A stretch of DNA of 64,000 nucleotides, from assembly GCA_040772545.1 (NCBI GenBank), contig JAXGXY010000004.1, positions 1 to 64,000 on the forward strand. The letters are read 5' to 3'. The position numbers were made by a program, and so were the translations under genes. The notes below the pieces were generated by a model that saw only the letters and a program-made list of their open reading frames with translations, was not told the DNA's origin and did not search any database. This document shows positions 43,118 to 53,103 of this stretch, piece by piece. The first letter of the stretch is position 1; each line of letters opens with the position of its first letter. This DNA is from UBA1431 sp002329665. GTDB taxonomy: Bacteria > Bacillota > Clostridia > Christensenellales > UBA1431.

Positions 43118-43585
43118 TTTTAGCACGGTTTTGTAAAAACTTACGGCGGCGGTTAACGCCTCAATTTTCAAACCCGATGAAACGGCGCATCGCAGAATTA
43201 AACGCGAAACCATAACGGGGGGAAGGGACGCCGATACACGCATGCTTCCGGGCTCGTTTGAACATAACCCTCTTATACGGAAGCGTTCCCCGATTCCTGA
43301 GGCTCCATGACAGTCGGAACAGGATTCGAAAGCCGACCGTTATCCATCCTGTTATCGCGGCCGACCCGCTGTCACCGATCGCGCTGTGCCGCTAAGCGCC
43401 GGCGCCGCTTAATATCGCCAGAATAAGCTCCATATGTAAATTATTTCAAGGGGCGTTCGTGGAGCGAACCGAATGTATAAGCCGTCCGGTATGCATCTTT
43501 TTTTACAAGTTACCGGTCCTTGGCAATCGCGCGTTTTGCGCCCGCAGCGCGGGGAAAATCCTTGCCCCCGAACGCCCGTTTATAC
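43118..43585. other. Gene-free stretch between divergent promoters
   Basis: About 470 bp without a supported gene. It shows several GC-rich inverted repeats around 43260-43420 but no RNA family that I recognise. An open frame on the plus strand (43459-43785) runs across the hppA promoter and has no ribosome-binding site. It could hide a small RNA. Confidence 0.4.
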
Positions 43586-43614
43586 TTGACACCTTGGAAC
43601 CAGAGGGTTATAAT
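43586..43614 (+). promoter_or_regulatory. Consensus promoter of hppA
   Basis: TTGACA (43586-43591), 17 bp, TATAAT (43609-43614), again perfect. The leader to the hppA start is about 190 nt, long enough for a regulatory RNA, though none is recognised. Confidence 0.85.
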
Positions 43615-43809
43615 GTCAGACGATTGCGAGACAGTTTAGAGAGTTCCAGACATAAAACTTCATACATCATGTTTTTGCATACGACGTCAGTTTGCGAGCT
43701 ACCGGCAAAAACCGAATACGCAACGCCAAAATTGCGGATCATGGAACAGACCGCCCGTTTGGTTTATTTTATGCGGATGTTCTAAGTTATTTATAGGTGG
43801 AGTGGTTTT

Positions 43810-45786
43810 ATGGACATTCAAACGGTAAGCTACATTCTCATAGCGGTAGCGGCCGTAACGCTGTTGGTGGTTCTCGTATTCTACCTTGCTATCCGAAAGC
43901 TAAAGGTTGAAAACAAGCGCATGGTAGAAATTTCGGGGTATATCCACGATGGAGCCATGGCTTACCTCAAACGCCAGTATAAAGTGCTGGCGGTTTTTGC
44001 GGCCGTGATGTTCGGGGTGCTGACCTTCCTTCCGGGCCTGGGCCTCAATACGGCCATATGCTTCCTGCTGGGCGGGTGCTTCTCGGTCGCGGCAGGTCAC
44101 ATAGGGATGATGGGAGCGACCAAGGCGAACGTGCGCACGGCGGCGGCGGCGCAGCGGAGCATGCAGGAGGCGCTGAGCGTGGCGTTCACGGGCGGGTCGC
44201 TCCTCGGCCTGAGCGTCGTGGGCCTGGGCGCGCTGGGCCTCGCGGTGCTGTACCTCGTATTCTGCGACGCGAACATCATAACGGGCTTCAGCCTGGGCGC
44301 GAGTTCCATCGCCCTGTTCTGCAGGGTGGGCGGCGGCATCTACACGAAAGCGGCGGACGTGGGCGCAGACCTGGTGGGCAAGGTGGAGGCGGGAATCCCC
44401 GAGGACGACCCGCGGAACCCCGCCGTCATAGCCGACAACGTGGGCGACAACGTAGGGGACGTCGCCGGCATGGGCGCGGACCTGTTCGAGTCCTACGTGG
44501 GCGCGATCCTTTCCGCCCTGCTGCTGGGCGTATTGGCGGCGTCCGAAAACGGCGCGGTCTATACGCTGCTGGTGGTGGCCGCCGGCATCGTCGCCTCGCT
44601 TGTCGCGGTGCTGACGGTACGCTCGCTGAAGTCGAAGAAAGGGGCGCACGCCACGCTGCGCATCGGGACCTACCTGTCCTCAGCCCTGGCGGTCGCGGCG
44701 GCGGGGGTATTCTCGCATCTGATATTCAACAGCCTGGATTATTTCTGGCCTGTCGTCGGCGGCGTCGTGGCGGGCATGGTGATCGGCCAGGTGACGGAAT
44801 ACTATACGTCCAGCGAGCACAAACCAGTCAGGACGATCAGCGAGCAGTCCGAGACGGGGGCTGCGACCACGATATTGAGCGGATTCTCGGTCGGCCTCAT
44901 GTCGACGGTGATCCCGATCCTCATCATCGCGGGCGCGCTGTACCTCGCTTTTTCCACCGGCGGCCTCTTCGGCGTGGCGCTGGCGGCGGTGGGCATGCTC
45001 TCCACGGTAGGCCTCACGGTGGCGGTGGACGCGTACGGTCCGATCGCCGACAACGCGGGCGGCATCGCCGAGATGTCCAACCTTCCGCCCGAAGTGCGCA
45101 AGGTGACCGACCACCTCGATTCGGTAGGGAACACGACCGCGGCCATCGCCAAGGGTTTTTCCATAGGCTCGGCCGCGCTCACGGCGCTGGCCCTGTTCAC
45201 GTCCTACGCGAGCACGGCGGGCCTGGACACAGTCAACATCCTCGTCCCCAACGTGATGATAGGCGTGCTGGTGGGCGGCATGCTCGCGTTCTGGTTCAGC
45301 GCGCTGACCATCAACGCGGTGAGCCGCGCGGCCAACAAGATGATCGAGGAGGTGCGCAGGCAGTTCCGGGAGACGAAGGGGCTCATGGAGGGCCTCGCGA
45401 CCCCCGACTATACGCGCTGCGTCGATATTTCCACGTCGGCCGCCCTCCGGGAAATGGTCGTCCCCGGCCTGCTGGCCATCGTGGCGCCCATCCTCACCGG
45501 GATCGTGCTCGGGCCGCAGGCCATAGCGGGGCTGCTGGTCGGCGCGACGGTCACGGGCGTGCTGATGGCGGTGATGATGGCCAACGCGGGCGGCGCGTGG
45601 GACAACGCGAAGAAGTACATCGAATCGGGGACGCACGGCGGAAAGGGCAGCGACGCGCACAAGGCGAGCGTCATTGGCGACACGGTAGGCGACCCGTTCA
45701 AGGACACGGCCGGCCCGTCCATGAACATCCTCATCAAGCTGATGAGCATCGTTGCCCTGGTGTTCGCCCCGCTGTTTATCCAATAG
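43810..45786 (+). CDS. hppA: Membrane-bound ion-pumping pyrophosphatase (K+-dependent type)
   Basis: 658 residues, about 15-16 membrane helices. It couples pyrophosphate hydrolysis to H+ or Na+ export. The substrate-binding signatures are present: DVGADLVGKVEAGIPEDDPRN, NVGDNVGD and, in the C-terminal part, DNAKKYIE and DTVGDPFKDTAGPS. The GNTTAAIAKG motif has Ala where K+-independent pumps have Lys, which marks the K+-dependent class. Glu in GADLFESY fits Na+-pumping members, but the ion cannot be settled from this. An HPr-like gene follows after 34 bp. Confidence 0.95.
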   Translation: MDIQTVSYILIAVAAVTLLVVLVFYLAIRKLKVENKRMVEISGYIHDGAMAYLKRQYKVLAVFAAVMFGVLTFLPGLGLNTAICFLLGGCFSVAAGHIGMMGATKANVRTAAAAQRSMQEALSVAFTGGSLLGLSVVGLGALGLAVLYLVFCDANIITGFSLGASSIALFCRVGGGIYTKAADVGADLVGKVEAGIPEDDPRNPAVIADNVGDNVGDVAGMGADLFESYVGAILSALLLGVLAASENGAVYTLLVVAAGIVASLVAVLTVRSLKSKKGAHATLRIGTYLSSALAVAAAGVFSHLIFNSLDYFWPVVGGVVAGMVIGQVTEYYTSSEHKPVRTISEQSETGAATTILSGFSVGLMSTVIPILIIAGALYLAFSTGGLFGVALAAVGMLSTVGLTVAVDAYGPIADNAGGIAEMSNLPPEVRKVTDHLDSVGNTTAAIAKGFSIGSAALTALALFTSYASTAGLDTVNILVPNVMIGVLVGGMLAFWFSALTINAVSRAANKMIEEVRRQFRETKGLMEGLATPDYTRCVDISTSAALREMVVPGLLAIVAPILTGIVLGPQAIAGLLVGATVTGVLMAVMMANAGGAWDNAKKYIESGTHGGKGSDAHKASVIGDTVGDPFKDTAGPSMNILIKLMSIVALVFAPLFIQ

Positions 45787-45820
45787 GCAACGAAATACCG
45801 CGGCGAAGGGGGCTGCTTGC

Positions 45821-46048
45821 TTGAAGATCACGAATATTAAGAACCCGTCCAAATTCTTCGACAGGGTATCAAGGTGCAAGGGCAGCGTCGAGCTCGTAAC
45901 GTCGGAGGGCGACCGCCTGAACCTGAAATCCACGCTATGCCAGTACCTGGCCCTGACGCAGATGTTCGACGAAGCGAAGCTGGATATGGAGCTCGTGCTC
46001 TCCGAGCCCGCCGAAATGGAGATGTTGCAGGCCTATATCGTCGGCTAG
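45821..46048 (+). CDS. HPr-like protein lacking the active-site histidine
   Basis: 75 residues from TTG 45821 (AAGGGGG 8 nt upstream). The fold pattern of HPr can be followed: an N-terminal strand (KITNIKN), a helix, KGSVELVTSEGDRLNLKS, a helix and the closing MELVLSEPAEMEMLQAYIV. The phosphorylated His of HPr (GLHARPA) is replaced by PSKFFDRV, while the serine at the regulatory Ser46 position (LKS) is kept. That resembles Crh-like regulators rather than a PTS phosphocarrier. It is likely co-transcribed with hppA. Moderate certainty. Confidence 0.65.
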   Translation: MKITNIKNPSKFFDRVSRCKGSVELVTSEGDRLNLKSTLCQYLALTQMFDEAKLDMELVLSEPAEMEMLQAYIVG

Positions 46049-46093
46049 GTCAGGCGCAGATCCGGGATCCGCTGCGACTGCAGGCCTGCGGCG

Positions 46094-46155
46094 GGGCGGC
46101 GCGCATTGGCAGGGACACGCAGGTTGTCCCTGCCAATGCGCGCCGCCCTTCATTT
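46094..46155 (+). terminator. Terminator of the hppA operon
   Basis: Very long perfect stem GGGCGGCGCGCATTGGCAGG / CCTGCCAATGCGCGCCGCCC around a short loop, followed by TTCATTTT. Confidence 0.8.
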
Positions 46156-46271
46156 TGCGCCGTAACGGGCGCTTTTTTTGACGACGCTATTAAAGTATAA
46201 TGAAACGTGTACAGTCTTCGGCGGGGCAGACCCCCTGTACGACGGAAACGAAGGACGCATAAGGAGGAACC

Positions 46272-49200
46272 ATGCTCACGTACATACTCGGACGGGCGCC
46301 TGCGGAAAACCGCCGCCTGCTTTGCGAGAGGCTGGGGCGGGCCCACGACGACGGCTGCCCTTGCTTCATGATCGTGCCTGAACAGTACACGCTCCAGGCC
46401 GAGCGCGACATCATCGGCGCCCTGGGCCTCGACGGGCTTCTTAGCATCGAGGTGCTCAGTTTTTCCAGGCTGGCGCACCGTGTGTTCTCGCTCTCGGGCG
46501 GGCCGAAAAGGCCGGTGATCGACGCAAAGGGCCGCGCGATGCTGGTGCGCCGCGCGCTCTTCGAACTGGGGAAAGAAAACGCGTTCTGCGCGCGTTCGGC
46601 CGACCGCCCCGGTTTTTCAACCGAACTGACCAATACGATATCGGAACTCAAGGCCTACGGCGTCACCCCCGAAATGCTGCGGCAGGCCGCCGGGGCCGCC
46701 GGCCACGGAAAAAGCGAGCGCCTGACGGGGATACTGTCGGTCTACGAGAAGGTGGAGCAGGCCATGCGCGGCCAGTTCAGCGACGGCGAGGACCTGCTGG
46801 ACCTGCTCGCGCAAAAGCTCCCGCAGACCGCCCTGTTCCGGGAGGCCCGGGTGTTCATAGACGGGTTCGAGTCGCTGTCGCTCAAATGGACCCTGGTCAT
46901 CCGGCAGCTGCTCGTCACCTGCAAAGGCGTCGACATCACGTTCTGCATGCCCGCACGCCGCGAAGCGGACGCGTGGATCTTCGAAAGCGAGACGCTCGCG
47001 CTCGACGCCGTCTTGGCCCAGGCGCGCGACATCGGCTGCGGGATCGAGACGATCCGCCCCGGAAAAACGCTCCGGCGCCCGGCTGCGCTCGCGCATCTGG
47101 AGCGGAATCTGTTCGCGCCGGGCGCGCGTTCGTATGCGGGCGACATGCGCGGGCTCGAGATCGCGCGGGCGGCCGGGAAGGAGCAGGAGGCCGACGCCGT
47201 CGCGGCGCGCATGGTGCGCCTGCACCGGGAGAATAGCTGCGCCTGGCGGGACATGGCCGTGATCGTGCCCGACCTCGCTTCGGACGGGCCGGTGTTCAGG
47301 CGTGTGTTCCGAAACTACAACATCCCGTGCTTCATCGACGAGAAACGGCCGCTTTCGGGGCATCCGCTGGTGCGTCTCGTCGTGCACGCGCTGCGGGCGG
47401 CGGAGGCCAACTACCCGCAAAAGGACATGGCCGCGCTGATGAAGACCGGCCTCGCGGGCGTCACCCTCGAAGAAACCCACGCGCTGGAAAACTACATGAT
47501 CGCGCACGGCGTCAGAGGGAACGCGTATCGTCGCCCCTTCCAACGCGGCTCCGAGGAAGAGGCCGCCGCGGCCGAGCCTCTCAGATTGAAGCTGATGGGT
47601 CCCCTTCTCGAGTTAGAGCAGTCGGTAAAAAAGGACCGCAGGGTCCTTGCGCAGGCGCGGGCCGTGCTCGCGTACCTGGAGCATACGGGCGCAAAAGAGG
47701 CGCTGGAGGCCGTGCACGCGCGGCTCGAACTGGCCGGCGACGCGGCGGCGCTGGAGGCCAGCGCGCAAGCGGAGGACACGCTCAGGGCGGTGCTGGAGCA
47801 GGCTGTCGCGCTGATGGGGGACGTCGCGGCGGCGCGCGGCGAATTCGTCCGGATGCTGCAGAGCGCCCTGCGGCAGGAAGACACTGGCATCATCCCCACC
47901 GGTTCCGACGAAGCGCTGGTCGGGACGTGGGAGCGCACGCGGCTGCCGGCCCTTCGCGCGCTGTTCGTGACCGGGTGCGCGGACGGCGCGTTCCCGCCGC
48001 TGCCCGAGCAGAGCCCCCTGCTCGGCGATCCGGAGAAGGACGCCCTCCTTAAATGCGGCATGAAGACCGGCCCGGACGCGGGGCTCCTGTGGGCGATCGC
48101 GCAGCTTCGGGTCTTCAAGGCGGTCGGCGCGCCGGACACGCTCCTGCACGTGAGCACGGCCGCCGAGGACAGGCGCGGCGCGGCGCTGCAGGACGCGCTG
48201 CTTTTCAAGAAGCTGCTCGCGATGTTCCCCGAAGCGAAGGTGTCCGGGTCCAGCCTGGATACGGAGGAGGCCGGCATCACCAACACGCGCTCGGCGGTAT
48301 CCGGCCTCGCCCTGAGGATGGGGAAAGGGAGCCCGCTTAACGAAGAATGGCGCGCGGCGTTTCGGCTCCTTATGGCCGACTTAAACTGGAAGGACCGTGT
48401 GGAAAGGCTCGCAGGCGCCGCCAATCGCGCGCTGCCGCCGCCGCGCCTGCCTTCGGGCAAAACGCTGCTGCCCCGGCGGGTCAGTGTTTCGCGGCTGGAA
48501 ACGTACGCCGCCTGCCCGTTCAAGTATTTCGTGCGCTACGCCCTCGCGCCCGTCGAGCGCGAACGGCCCGAATGGACGCCGCTGCACGCCGGCGCGTTCG
48601 CGCACGAGGCGATGGAGCTGTTCGCAAGGCGGCTGATGCGATCCGGGAAGGACGTCGCGGCGCTGGCCGACGCAGAGATCGAGGCGGCGATCGGCGATGT
48701 TTTGCGGCAGGTCACCGAGCGCGCGGTCGGCTCCCTGCCGGAAGGCGACGCAAAGCCCCGGTACTGGGCCGGGCGGCTGGGCCGGACCGTGCGTTTTTGC
48801 GCGTGGCTGCTGGTAGAACAGCTCCGCGCGAGCGACTTCGTTTTAGAGGACGTGGAACTCGAGCTGCCGGAGGGCGCCTGCATCGAGGCGGCGGGCGCGC
48901 GCGTGCCGCTCATCGGGCGGATCGACCGCGTGGACGTCCTGCGGTGCGGCGGCAAAACGGTACTCAGGCTGGTCGACTACAAGTCGTCCGGCAGACGCCT
49001 TGACTATCACGAGGTCTACCACGGCCTGAGCCTCCAGCTCCCGCTCTACGCGCACGCGCTTTTACAAAACGGGGCGAAGAGGGGCGAGGACGTGGAGATC
49101 GGCGGCATGATGTTCTTTGCCCTGGACGTCCCGGTGCCGGAGTCGCAGGCGCGCGATGAAGCCGGGGCGAACGCCGAGATCAAAAGAGCGCTGCGATTAA

Positions 49201-49577
49201 AAGGGAAGGTGCATGCGGACATGGACATACTCACCAGCATGGACCGTACGCTCCTGCCGGGGGCGAGCGCGGCTCATATCCCGGCAAGGCGCAAAAGAGA
49301 CGGCGCGCTCGTCAAATCCGGCGACGCGCTGGACGCGGCGGGCATGCGTCTTTTAATCGGGCGCGCCGCCAAGATGGCGGCGCGGATCGTCTCGGACCTG
49401 AAAGAGGGCGTCATAGCGCCGCGGCCTGTGCAGATCAGAAACGAAAAGCACTGCGGCCTGTGCGAGTACAGGTCCGTATGCCGGTTCGACGAGGCTTTCC
49501 CGGGGGCAAGGCCGCGCCGGGTCGCGACGATGACGAAGGACGAGTTCTTCGCGCGGCTGGCGGGAGAGGAGGGCTGA
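46272..49577 (+). CDS. addB: ATP-dependent helicase/nuclease subunit AddB (RexB-type fold)
   Basis: 1101 residues, RBS AAGGAGG. With AddA it processes double-strand breaks for RecA. The N-terminal helicase-like domain lacks a strong Walker A (GRAPAENRR in its place). The C-terminal PD-(D/E)XK nuclease has RLVDYKSS. Four cysteines for an iron-sulphur cluster are visible: one in AACPFKYFVRY and three in CGLCEYRSVC near the end. The next gene addA begins 3 bp after its stop, so they form a tight operon. Confidence 0.95.
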   Translation: MLTYILGRAPAENRRLLCERLGRAHDDGCPCFMIVPEQYTLQAERDIIGALGLDGLLSIEVLSFSRLAHRVFSLSGGPKRPVIDAKGRAMLVRRALFELGKENAFCARSADRPGFSTELTNTISELKAYGVTPEMLRQAAGAAGHGKSERLTGILSVYEKVEQAMRGQFSDGEDLLDLLAQKLPQTALFREARVFIDGFESLSLKWTLVIRQLLVTCKGVDITFCMPARREADAWIFESETLALDAVLAQARDIGCGIETIRPGKTLRRPAALAHLERNLFAPGARSYAGDMRGLEIARAAGKEQEADAVAARMVRLHRENSCAWRDMAVIVPDLASDGPVFRRVFRNYNIPCFIDEKRPLSGHPLVRLVVHALRAAEANYPQKDMAALMKTGLAGVTLEETHALENYMIAHGVRGNAYRRPFQRGSEEEAAAAEPLRLKLMGPLLELEQSVKKDRRVLAQARAVLAYLEHTGAKEALEAVHARLELAGDAAALEASAQAEDTLRAVLEQAVALMGDVAAARGEFVRMLQSALRQEDTGIIPTGSDEALVGTWERTRLPALRALFVTGCADGAFPPLPEQSPLLGDPEKDALLKCGMKTGPDAGLLWAIAQLRVFKAVGAPDTLLHVSTAAEDRRGAALQDALLFKKLLAMFPEAKVSGSSLDTEEAGITNTRSAVSGLALRMGKGSPLNEEWRAAFRLLMADLNWKDRVERLAGAANRALPPPRLPSGKTLLPRRVSVSRLETYAACPFKYFVRYALAPVERERPEWTPLHAGAFAHEAMELFARRLMRSGKDVAALADAEIEAAIGDVLRQVTERAVGSLPEGDAKPRYWAGRLGRTVRFCAWLLVEQLRASDFVLEDVELELPEGACIEAAGARVPLIGRIDRVDVLRCGGKTVLRLVDYKSSGRRLDYHEVYHGLSLQLPLYAHALLQNGAKRGEDVEIGGMMFFALDVPVPESQARDEAGANAEIKRALRLKGKVHADMDILTSMDRTLLPGASAAHIPARRKRDGALVKSGDALDAAGMRLLIGRAAKMAARIVSDLKEGVIAPRPVQIRNEKHCGLCEYRSVCRFDEAFPGARPRRVATMTKDEFFARLAGEEG

Positions 49578-49580
49578 GCG

Positions 49581-52500
49581 ATGGCGAGGGAATGGTCGGA
49601 CAGTCAGCGCGAGGCCGTTGAGGGTGCGCGCGGGACCAACCTGCTGCTCTCGGCGGCGGCGGGGTCGGGCAAGACGTCGGTGCTGGCCGGGCGCATCGCC
49701 GCGCTCGTCAAAGAAGGCGCGGACATCTCGAACATGCTGGTGGTCACCTTCACCAACGCGGCGGTCGCCGACATGCGCGAACGCATCGTCTCCGAACTCG
49801 CCGGGCTCGCAAAAAACGGCGGGGACGCGGAAAAGGAAAGGCTCTACAGGCAGTCGGCCGCCGCCGAGCGCGCGGACATCAGCACGATCCACGCGTTCTG
49901 CCTGGGCGTGCTCCGCCGCCATTTCCAGGCCGTGGGCCTCGACCCGTCGTTTCGGACGGCGAGCGAAGCCGAGGCGGGGGTGATCGCGGCCGAGGCGCTG
50001 GACGCGGTCTTTACGGAGAAATACGCCGCGCCCGACGACGGGTTCCGGCTGCTACTGGAGGCGTACGGCCGCAAGGACGACGCCACGCTCCAAAACTGCG
50101 TGCTCGCGCTCCACCGCCAGCTTTCCGCCCTCCCCGACCGCGAGGCTTATAAAACCCTGTCTCTCGCTAAGTACGACGCCGGGGCGGCCGGCGGCCTCCC
50201 GATGGTTTGCCGGATGCTCGAGGACATCGGGGAGTGCCTTGGGATGTGCCAAAGCAGCCTGTTGGAGGCGGCGAGCATCTGCGGGGACGGATTCCCCGCG
50301 ACGAGGGCGCACCTGCTGCTGGAGGCGGAAGCGGCCGGCGGGCTGATCGAGGCATCAAAAGTATCGCCGGAGGCGTTCGCCGCCGCCGCGAAGGCGCATT
50401 CCCTCCCGAGGTTGCCGCAGGAAAGGCAGGAACCGCAGGAAAGGCGCGCGCGTGCGCTCGCGCTGCGCGAGGCCGCGAAGAAAAGGATCCGGGAGATACT
50501 CGACGAGCCGTGGCTGCGGGACGTCCCCGCGTCGTATGCGGACCTTCCGCTCTGCCGCGCGCAGGCGGCGGCCCTCTTCGACCTCGCGGAAGCGTTCGAC
50601 GCGGTGTTTTCGGAGATGAAGCGGGCAAAGAACGTGATCGATTACGCGGACATGGAGCGGATGGCCTACCGTGCGCTGCTCGATCCCGCCATAGCCGCGG
50701 AATACCGCGCGCGTTACGACCACGTCTTCATCGACGAGTACCAGGACACCAGCTTTTTGCAGGAAGCCGTGCTCTCTTGCGTCTGCCGGGAGGACAACTT
50801 CTTCGCCGTGGGCGACGTGAAGCAGAGCATCTACCGTTTCCGGCAGGCGCAGCCCGACCTGTTCATGCGGCGTTACGGGGAGTACGGGCGGGGGCGCGGC
50901 GGCAGGCGCATCGACCTGAACAGGAACTACAGGAGCGGCAGGGCCGTGGTCGAAACGGTCAACGCCGTGTTCGGGCCGATCATGACGCGCGAGGCGGGCG
51001 GCGTGGACTACGGCGAGAACGAGCGCCTGACCGGATGGCGCGACGTCGACGGCGCCTGCGAACTCCTCGTAGTGTGCAACGCCGATCCTGCCGACCCGGC
51101 AGACCCCGTCGCCAAGGTGTCCAACGCCGAGCGCGAGGCCAGGGCAGCCGCAAACAGGCTCATCGCCCTCAAGGCGGGAGGCTCCTACCGCTGGCGCGAC
51201 ATGGTGGTGCTGATGCGCAGCGCGCAGACCAACGCGCAGGTGTTCGCCAAGGTGTTCGCGGAAGCGGGGATCCCCTGCTACGCCCAGGCTTCCGAGGCGC
51301 ACATCGAGACGGTGGAGGTCGAACTGTTCCTCAACCTGCTGCGCCTGATCGACAACCCGCTCCAGGACCTGCCGCTCCTGAGCGTGCTGCTCGGCCCCGT
51401 GTGCGACCTGCGCTTGGAGCAGCTCCTCGATGTGCGAAAAAGCTTCCCCGGCCTGCCTTTCCACGAGGCGGCGCGAAGGTACGCGTCGGAGGAGGGCGAC
51501 TATACGGCGCGGGACCTGGCCGGGTTTTTCGACAGGCTGGAGGAATGGACATTCAACGCGTGCGTGCATACGGTCGACGAACTGATCGAAGACCTGCTGG
51601 ACAGGACCGGTATCCTCGACGCCGTGACCGCCCTGCCCGGCGGGAACGTGCGCCGCAAGAACCTCGAGATGCTTTTGAGCCACGCGCAGGACTTCGCCGC
51701 CACCGGGGAAGGGCTGAGCGGGTTTTTAGGTTTCCTCGACCACGTGCGCGCGTCGGGCGGCAGGGGCGATTCCGCGCACGCGCTGGGCGAGAACGACGAC
51801 GTCGTGCGCATCATGACCGTGCACAGGAGCAAGGGGCTGGAGTTCCCCGTCGTGGTGCTGTCAGGTATGGGCAACAGGTTCAACGTCCGGGACAAGGCGC
51901 AGGACGTCGTCTTCCACGACAGGCTGGGGCTGGGGGTTAGGACCTTCGACCCCGTGCTGAAAACGCGCCGGGCCAATCCGGTGCGCGCGGCCATCGCCCA
52001 CGCGCAGGCCCGGGAAGCCCTCAGCGAGGAGATGCGCATACTCTACGTCGGGATGACGCGCGCAAAGGACGTTCTCATCATGACGGGCACCGCCACAGGC
52101 CTCGAAAACCGCCTGACGGCGCTGGCGAACCCCGGCGACGCCGCCGTTTTCGGCGCCGTATGCCCGCTCGATTTCGTGTGCTGCGCCCTGCAGCGCCGGG
52201 GCGCGCTCGGAGATTTTGCTCTTCGGCCCGGCGAGACGCTGTCCGTGACTGTCGGGCGCACGTCGCTCACGGTCAGGGCGGTGCAACCGGCGCCGGCATC
52301 GCCCGCGGACGAGGCCGCCCCGGCCGGGTGGCGGCAGGCGCTTACGGAGCCCGTCCGCCCGGACGTCCTCGAACGCGTCCGGGCGTCGATGGAGTTTTAC
52401 CGCCTCGAACCGCCCGCGCGCGTCCCCGCCAAGCTCCCGGTGAGCAGGCTGCATCCCGTGGCGCCGAAGGCGCCCGCCGCCCGGCCGGTACGGGGCGCCG

Positions 52501-53021
52501 CGCCGACGCGGGCGGCCGAGGAAGGAACGGCCATGCACATCGTGATGCAGCACGTCAACCTGCGGGCCGTGCGCGGTGAGGAGAGCGTTCTGCGCCAGAT
52601 CGAGGGCATGGTGGCGCTCGGGCTCCTGAGCGAAGAACAGGCCGGAATGGTGGACGCGGGCGCGGTGGCCGCTTTCGCCTCGGGGGAGCTGGGGACGCGC
52701 ATGAAACGGGCCGCTACGTTGCGGCGCGAATGGCCGTTCACGCTGCGAATCGGCGCAAAAGAAGCGATCGACGGCGCGCCGCCCGGCGTGACCGTGCTGG
52801 TGCAGGGCGTGATGGACGCCTGTTTCGAGGAGGACGGCGCGTGGGTGCTGGTCGACTTCAAGACGGACCGCGTGGCCGGGGAGCCGCTTGAACTCGCGGC
52901 GAAAAGGCACGCGGGCCAGCTCGGTTTCTATGCGCACGCGCTCAAAACGCTCACGGATATGCCGGTGAAGGAGCAGTGGGTGTACCTGTTCCGCGCCAAC
53001 CGGGGCGTGCGCATCGGATAA
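49581..53021 (+). CDS. addA: ATP-dependent helicase/nuclease subunit AddA
   Basis: 1146 residues, RBS GGAGGG. UvrD-type superfamily 1 helicase: Walker A AAAGSGKT (near residue 25-33), VVTFTNAAV, Walker B VFIDEYQDT, GDVKQSIYRFR and MTVHRSKGLEFPVV. The C-terminal nuclease domain has LVDFKTDRV and the preceding GTAMHIVMQ helix. AddA unwinds and cuts DNA ends 3'-5' until Chi. Operon with addB. Confidence 0.96.
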   Translation: MAREWSDSQREAVEGARGTNLLLSAAAGSGKTSVLAGRIAALVKEGADISNMLVVTFTNAAVADMRERIVSELAGLAKNGGDAEKERLYRQSAAAERADISTIHAFCLGVLRRHFQAVGLDPSFRTASEAEAGVIAAEALDAVFTEKYAAPDDGFRLLLEAYGRKDDATLQNCVLALHRQLSALPDREAYKTLSLAKYDAGAAGGLPMVCRMLEDIGECLGMCQSSLLEAASICGDGFPATRAHLLLEAEAAGGLIEASKVSPEAFAAAAKAHSLPRLPQERQEPQERRARALALREAAKKRIREILDEPWLRDVPASYADLPLCRAQAAALFDLAEAFDAVFSEMKRAKNVIDYADMERMAYRALLDPAIAAEYRARYDHVFIDEYQDTSFLQEAVLSCVCREDNFFAVGDVKQSIYRFRQAQPDLFMRRYGEYGRGRGGRRIDLNRNYRSGRAVVETVNAVFGPIMTREAGGVDYGENERLTGWRDVDGACELLVVCNADPADPADPVAKVSNAEREARAAANRLIALKAGGSYRWRDMVVLMRSAQTNAQVFAKVFAEAGIPCYAQASEAHIETVEVELFLNLLRLIDNPLQDLPLLSVLLGPVCDLRLEQLLDVRKSFPGLPFHEAARRYASEEGDYTARDLAGFFDRLEEWTFNACVHTVDELIEDLLDRTGILDAVTALPGGNVRRKNLEMLLSHAQDFAATGEGLSGFLGFLDHVRASGGRGDSAHALGENDDVVRIMTVHRSKGLEFPVVVLSGMGNRFNVRDKAQDVVFHDRLGLGVRTFDPVLKTRRANPVRAAIAHAQAREALSEEMRILYVGMTRAKDVLIMTGTATGLENRLTALANPGDAAVFGAVCPLDFVCCALQRRGALGDFALRPGETLSVTVGRTSLTVRAVQPAPASPADEAAPAGWRQALTEPVRPDVLERVRASMEFYRLEPPARVPAKLPVSRLHPVAPKAPAARPVRGAAPTRAAEEGTAMHIVMQHVNLRAVRGEESVLRQIEGMVALGLLSEEQAGMVDAGAVAAFASGELGTRMKRAATLRREWPFTLRIGAKEAIDGAPPGVTVLVQGVMDACFEEDGAWVLVDFKTDRVAGEPLELAAKRHAGQLGFYAHALKTLTDMPVKEQWVYLFRANRGVRIG

Positions 53022-53103
53022 CGGGGAAAATGGATGTTTGGCGCGCCCGTTTTCTGCGTATTAATCATACGTCGGACAGAAAAAATATTTTAGGAAGTTG
53101 GCC

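Noticed and set aside
43459..43785. 108-codon frame upstream of hppA
   Set aside because: Runs through the perfect hppA promoter and has no ribosome-binding site or recognisable domain.
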